DNA of 64,000 nucleotides from Acidisoma silvae (GTDB lineage: Bacteria > Pseudomonadota > Alphaproteobacteria > Acetobacterales > Acetobacteraceae): assembly GCF_020618775.1 (NCBI RefSeq), contig NZ_JAESVB010000010.1, forward strand, positions 1 through 64,000, given 5' to 3'. Shown in pieces: positions 60,562 to 64,000 of this stretch. A model generated the notes under the pieces. That model saw only the letters and a list, made by a program, of their open reading frames with translations. It was not told where the DNA came from and made no database searches. The translations under genes and the position numbers were made by a program. How positions within the stretch are numbered: position 1 is the first letter of the stretch; the number at the start of each line of letters is the position of its first letter.

Positions 60562-60683
60562 GAATCGATCCTAAGTTGGACGGAGAACCTTCTATGCCAT
60601 AAGCTGAGCCATTTTCAAGCAACTCCTGATGGTGTTGTCATAATCCTCTTTGCGACTTCACTTTCCCAGCCGTTTGTCACAGT

Positions 60684-62015
60684 TTAAGCCAGGAAGCTGT
60701 TTCTTGGACGTGCCAAGCCAAGGCGGTCACGAAGCGTTCCGAAATCGTATTCAATTCGGAAAAGTCCGCGCCGCTGCAGTTCCGGCACGACCTGCCTCAT
60801 AAAATTAACCCAGTCATCAGGCAGAAGGGGGAACATCAGGTTAAAACCGTCCGCTGCGCCCGCGACGAACCATGCTTCCATCTGGTCGGCGATCTGCCGC
60901 GCTGTTCCGGCCACCATCGGCACGGAGCCGGTATTGGCAATTTTGCGTGCCAGCTGGCGGATGGAGAGGCCCTTGTTCGATTCGGTCTGGATAAGTTTAA
61001 GCCAGGTCCGCCAGCCATCGTAGCTTTCCAGATCAGGCAAGGTCGGGATAGGCCCGTCGAGCGGGAAGGCCGACAGGTCCACGCCGGCCCAGCTGGAGAG
61101 CAGATCGACACTGACCCGGTCAATCATCAGGGCTTCCAGCGCCGCCTGCTTGTCTAAGGCCTCATCCTGGGATGAAGCGACGACCGGCAGGATGCCGGGC
61201 AACAGCCTGAAGCTGTCGGGCGACCGCCCTTGCCGCGCGAGCCGTTCGTTCATATCCGCACGATAGGCGATACCGTCCTGTTCACTGCGGATAACCGCGA
61301 ACTGGATATCGGCATGGGCCACGGCAAGGGCCTTGCCTGCATCGGAGGAGCCGGCCTGCACGATCACCGGATGACCCTGTGGGGAGCGTGGGACGTTAAG
61401 CGGACCCTTGACGCGGAAATGATCACCCTGGTGATTGAGGTAATGGACCTTCTGCGGGTCAGCGAAATAGCCGGTGTTTTTGTCGATGACAACCGCGCCG
61501 TCCTCCCAGCTATCCCACAAGGCTTTCGTAATATCGAGGAATTCCCTTGCCCGGTCATATCGGGTTGCATGGGCGATATTGCCGTCCAGCCCGAAATTGC
61601 GCGCCTCTTCGGTCAAGGCTGATGTCACGACATTCCAACCGATGCGGCCATGGCTGATATGGTCGAGGGAGGCGAAGGTCCGTGCGATATTGTAAGGCTC
61701 GCTATAGGAGGTCGAGGCAGTGACCATAAAGCCGATATGCTTCGTCACGGCCGCAAGGGCAGAGACGAGCGTGATCGGTTCAAGCCGGGTATTGGCGTAA
61801 TGCGCGACGCCGCTTTCAAAATTGTCCCAGATGCCGAGGTGATCCGCGATAAAGACGGCATCTATTTTGGCGCGTTCGGCCTCCGCGACCAATTTCTGGT
61901 AATAGGCGAGATCAAAAATCTCCTGACCCGGTGCATTGGGATGCCGCCAGGACAAACGGTGATCGCCTTGCGGATTGTAGAAAAACGCCGCCAAAATCAT
62001 CTCTTTCCGCGACAT
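60684..62015 (-). CDS. Second luciferase-like FMN monooxygenase (NtaA/SnaA/DszA group)
   Basis: I start at ATG 62015 (MSRKEMILAAFF) because GAGGG lies nine bases upstream; ATG 62021 is an alternative. The protein has about 443 residues and shows the family segments IDAVFIADHLGIWDNF, SYSEPYNIARTFASLDHISHGRIGWNVVTSALTEEARNFG and HPVIVQAGSSDAGKALA. The last part (FDLMFPL-like: DGFNLMFPLLPDDWVNFM) closes the barrel. Two-component enzymes of this group need an FMN reductase, none of which is adjacent. It is only distantly similar to the copy at 4071. A LysR gene diverges from it and probably regulates it. Confidence 0.9.
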   Translation of the reverse strand: MSRKEMILAAFFYNPQGDHRLSWRHPNAPGQEIFDLAYYQKLVAEAERAKIDAVFIADHLGIWDNFESGVAHYANTRLEPITLVSALAAVTKHIGFMVTASTSYSEPYNIARTFASLDHISHGRIGWNVVTSALTEEARNFGLDGNIAHATRYDRAREFLDITKALWDSWEDGAVVIDKNTGYFADPQKVHYLNHQGDHFRVKGPLNVPRSPQGHPVIVQAGSSDAGKALAVAHADIQFAVIRSEQDGIAYRADMNERLARQGRSPDSFRLLPGILPVVASSQDEALDKQAALEALMIDRVSVDLLSSWAGVDLSAFPLDGPIPTLPDLESYDGWRTWLKLIQTESNKGLSIRQLARKIANTGSVPMVAGTARQIADQMEAWFVAGAADGFNLMFPLLPDDWVNFMRQVVPELQRRGLFRIEYDFGTLRDRLGLARPRNSFLA

Positions 62016-62133
62016 ATCCATCAACCCTCGAGCTCAAATCCACAATAAAATCGATGGTACACGGCTACTGATCTTGCGAAAAACAAGAAAATTGGGGAAA
62101 TAGAAAAGCTGAACTTACCTATTGTGGAGACTG

Positions 62134-63066
62134 ATGGCCGCTTCGCCGTCTTTGCGCAGTTTGCAGGCCTTCGAAGCGGCGGCCCGGCTCGGCAGTTTCG
62201 TCTCGGCCGCTGACGAGCTTGCGGTCTCGCCTGCGGCGGTCAGCCAATTGGTGCGCGGGCTGGAAGATCAGATCGAGCGCAAACTCTTCAATCGAATCAA
62301 CCGCCGTATCGTTCTGACGGAGGCGGGCAGAGAACTTTATCTTCAGGTCAACGGCGCTTTCGCAGAAATCAGGACGATCTCGCGCGACCTCAGTGGTGGC
62401 GAGCGGCGGTCTTCGCTTGTCGTATCCGTTGCGCAATCCGTGGCCATGGGCTGGCTGTCCTTTCGCCTGCCGGCCTTTATCGACGCACATGGCCCGATCG
62501 ATATATCGCTGCGTGGAGAAGATGACCCGGCACCCTTCGAGTCTGCCCTGATCGACATCCGCCTCTCATATGGGCAATTCCACTATCGTGAGCATGAGAC
62601 GGAAGAGATCGCGCAGGATTACGTCTATCCGGTCTGCGCGCCGTCCTTTTTGGAAAGATACGGTCCTGTGACGTCGCCCGAGCACCTGCTCACGAAGAAA
62701 CTGATCCATACGGATTGGGGGCCATCATCGGCGTCATTTCCGCGTTGGAAAACCTGGTTCGATAGTCTGGGCCTTGCCGCCGATCGTAATGTTCAGCGCG
62801 GCATGACCGCAAATTCATCGCGTGCCGCGCTTGATCTTGCATGTGGTGGTCTTGGAGTGGCTTTGGGCCAAGGCATGTTCTGCGCCGAGGCTGTGGAGGC
62901 CGGCGATCTTGTCATTCCGGTCGATCATCCCATCGCCCTCGATCAGCCTTACTGCCTGACTATCCCGGTGAGGAGCGCGCAACGCAGTCTTGTTATCGCG
63001 TTCAAGTCCTGGCTGGCAGCGGAGTGCGTGAAATCCATTCGGTCGCCAGCGCTCAGGTCATGGTAA
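62134..63066 (+). CDS. LysR-family regulator (GcvA-like)
   Basis: ATG 62134 follows GGAG five bases upstream and gives 310 residues. The HTH (SLRSLQAFEAAARLGSFVSAADELAVSPAAVSQLVRGLEDQIERKLFNR) is of the GcvA/AmpR subgroup. The effector domain follows, with DIRLSYGQFHY and CGGLGVALGQGMFCAEAV. It lies opposite the flavin monooxygenase gene. Its stop codon shares a base with the start of the MFS gene (TAATG), so the regulator and transporter are co-transcribed. Confidence 0.92.
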   Translation: MAASPSLRSLQAFEAAARLGSFVSAADELAVSPAAVSQLVRGLEDQIERKLFNRINRRIVLTEAGRELYLQVNGAFAEIRTISRDLSGGERRSSLVVSVAQSVAMGWLSFRLPAFIDAHGPIDISLRGEDDPAPFESALIDIRLSYGQFHYREHETEEIAQDYVYPVCAPSFLERYGPVTSPEHLLTKKLIHTDWGPSSASFPRWKTWFDSLGLAADRNVQRGMTANSSRAALDLACGGLGVALGQGMFCAEAVEAGDLVIPVDHPIALDQPYCLTIPVRSAQRSLVIAFKSWLAAECVKSIRSPALRSW

Positions 63067-64000
63067 TGCCGGGCGGTCCTGTCTCGCGCTTTTGGAAAGC
63101 TCCTGGCTTGCGGCCTTTGTGGATTGCAGGCGGGATTTCCAACGCCATGCTGTGGCTGGAAGTGCTTGCGGCAGCCTTGTTCACGCTACAGGTTACAAAA
63201 TCGGGCTTCGACGTCGCTTTGGTATCGGCGGCCAGGAGCCTGCCGCTCCTGATTGCCGGCGCTTTCATGGGCGTCATCTCGGATGCGACCAACCGCAAAC
63301 GCATCGTGGTCGCTGGTTTGCTCGTGAGCGCGGGTTCGGCCGGCACGGTCGGAATGCTCGCGGCTTGGGGCATGCTGCGCCCCTGGCAGATCGCTATCGC
63401 GGCTTTGGTCAGTGGGTTTGTCTATGCGACCGAGATGCCGGCAAGGCGGCGGATGGTTGCCGAAAGTGCTGGCCCGTCTTTCGCGCTTCGCGCCGTCGCC
63501 GTCGACAGCATGGCAAGCTATGCAACGCGGTGCGCCGGCCCTCTGCTGGGCGGATTGGCCTATCAATATGTCGGGCTTGCCGGGGCATTTCTGCTCTCCG
63601 CCGCTCTCAACATCAGTATGGCGATTTTGGTATCGACCATCCATTACAGGCAGGAGCTGATGCGTCGCTTGTCGCTGACGAGCGCGTTGCGGGACTTGCG
63701 TGATGGTCTCAGCTTCGCGGTCAAGCGCCGGACGCTTGCACTTCTGCTGGGCATCACGATCCTGACCAATTTGTTCGGCTATAGTTACAGCACATTGCTG
63801 ACGCCGATCGGCAAACTGATCCTGGGCTTGTCTCCCGTTATGATCGGCGTGCTGGCGGCCGCCGAACCGGCAGGTTCGCTACTGGCTGGGATTTTTGTTG
63901 CGTTGAAGCCTCTGCCGGGCCATCCGCTACGCTGGCTCGCCGGCGGTGCCACGACGCTGTTCCTGGGTCTGGTCATGGCCTCCCTGCTGGGTCGGCTGCC
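63066..64000 (+). CDS. MFS transporter (partial, runs off the window)
   Basis: The frame is open from ATG 63066 to the window edge (311 codons) with no stop, so the C-terminus is missing. The sequence is strongly hydrophobic with at least eight membrane spans. Near the start are LRPLWIAGGISNAMLWLEVLAAALF and VSAARSLPLLIAGAFMGVISDATNRKRIVVAGLLV, the latter containing the cytoplasmic D-x-x-x-R-K/R loop between helices 2 and 3 of the major facilitator superfamily. It resembles the EntS/MFS_3 exporter group. Coupling to the LysR gene suggests export or uptake of the monooxygenase's substrate. Confidence 0.88.
   Translation, partial: MPGGPVSRFWKAPGLRPLWIAGGISNAMLWLEVLAAALFTLQVTKSGFDVALVSAARSLPLLIAGAFMGVISDATNRKRIVVAGLLVSAGSAGTVGMLAAWGMLRPWQIAIAALVSGFVYATEMPARRRMVAESAGPSFALRAVAVDSMASYATRCAGPLLGGLAYQYVGLAGAFLLSAALNISMAILVSTIHYRQELMRRLSLTSALRDLRDGLSFAVKRRTLALLLGITILTNLFGYSYSTLLTPIGKLILGLSPVMIGVLAAAEPAGSLLAGIFVALKPLPGHPLRWLAGGATTLFLGLVMASLLGRL

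Noticed and set aside
1-64000. CRISPR arrays, tRNA and rRNA genes
   Set aside because: No regularly spaced direct repeats with unique spacers and no tRNA or rRNA sequence were seen by eye on either strand.

Overview
The window is GC-rich alphaproteobacterial DNA, and it appears to come from a large plasmid or chromid. The direct evidence is a RepA-ParA-ParB block at 23.9-27.5 kb with an iteron-like repeat set. It is followed by a tyrosine recombinase, an ScpA-type kleisin and an Xre/RES toxin-antitoxin pair, and there is a fragment of a conjugative coupling protein at the left end. The style of the replication block and the mix of metabolic genes suggest Acetobacteraceae (Acidiphilium/Roseomonas-like). 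That placement is inference; nothing in the window proves the genus.

Layout. 0-2 kb: the end of an IS3-family element sits against an N-terminally truncated VirD4/TraG gene, followed by decayed DNA. 2-5.4 kb: a LysR regulator diverges from a ureohydrolase and a flavin monooxygenase. 5.4-9.2 kb: a polar amino-acid ABC importer and an Old Yellow Enzyme. 9.2-18.9 kb: the most unusual part, two divergent operons around a LysR gene. One carries a urocanate hydratase homologue, an MmgE/PrpD protein and a CoA-transferase. The other carries an acyl-CoA dehydrogenase, a histidine ammonia-lyase homologue that has lost the Ala-Ser-Gly triad forming the MIO cofactor, a 3-hydroxyacyl-CoA dehydrogenase and an enoyl-CoA hydratase. 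19.4-23.4 kb: a penicillin-acylase-type hydrolase and an O-fucosyltransferase-like protein.

23.4-32.7 kb is the plasmid backbone. 33-36.2 kb: a GMC oxidoreductase and exported MsrB and MsrA. 36.2-38.7 kb: a pseudo-receiver protein, a Fic-fold protein without its catalytic motif, and AT-rich non-coding DNA. 38.7-45.4 kb: a complete urease operon with fused UreAB, a GlxA-type regulator upstream and a divergent HD-domain protein resembling cyanamide hydratases. 45.4-57.3 kb: a ten-gene sugar uptake and catabolism operon read leftward from a divergent LacI gene. It unexpectedly contains a membrane fatty acid desaturase. 57.4-64 kb: an SDR, an XRE regulator, a secreted protein, HU, a second flavin monooxygenase, a LysR gene and an MFS transporter that runs off the window.

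How it fits together: the window looks like accessory catabolic DNA assembled on a stable low-copy replicon. Strongest leads are (1) the MIO-less lyase with its HutU paralogue and CoA-dependent partners, possibly for a betaine-type or modified imidazole amino acid; (2) the plasmid kleisin/recombinase module; (3) a possible cyanamide-to-urea-to-ammonia route at the urease locus. Functions come from reading motifs by eye; no database search was run.
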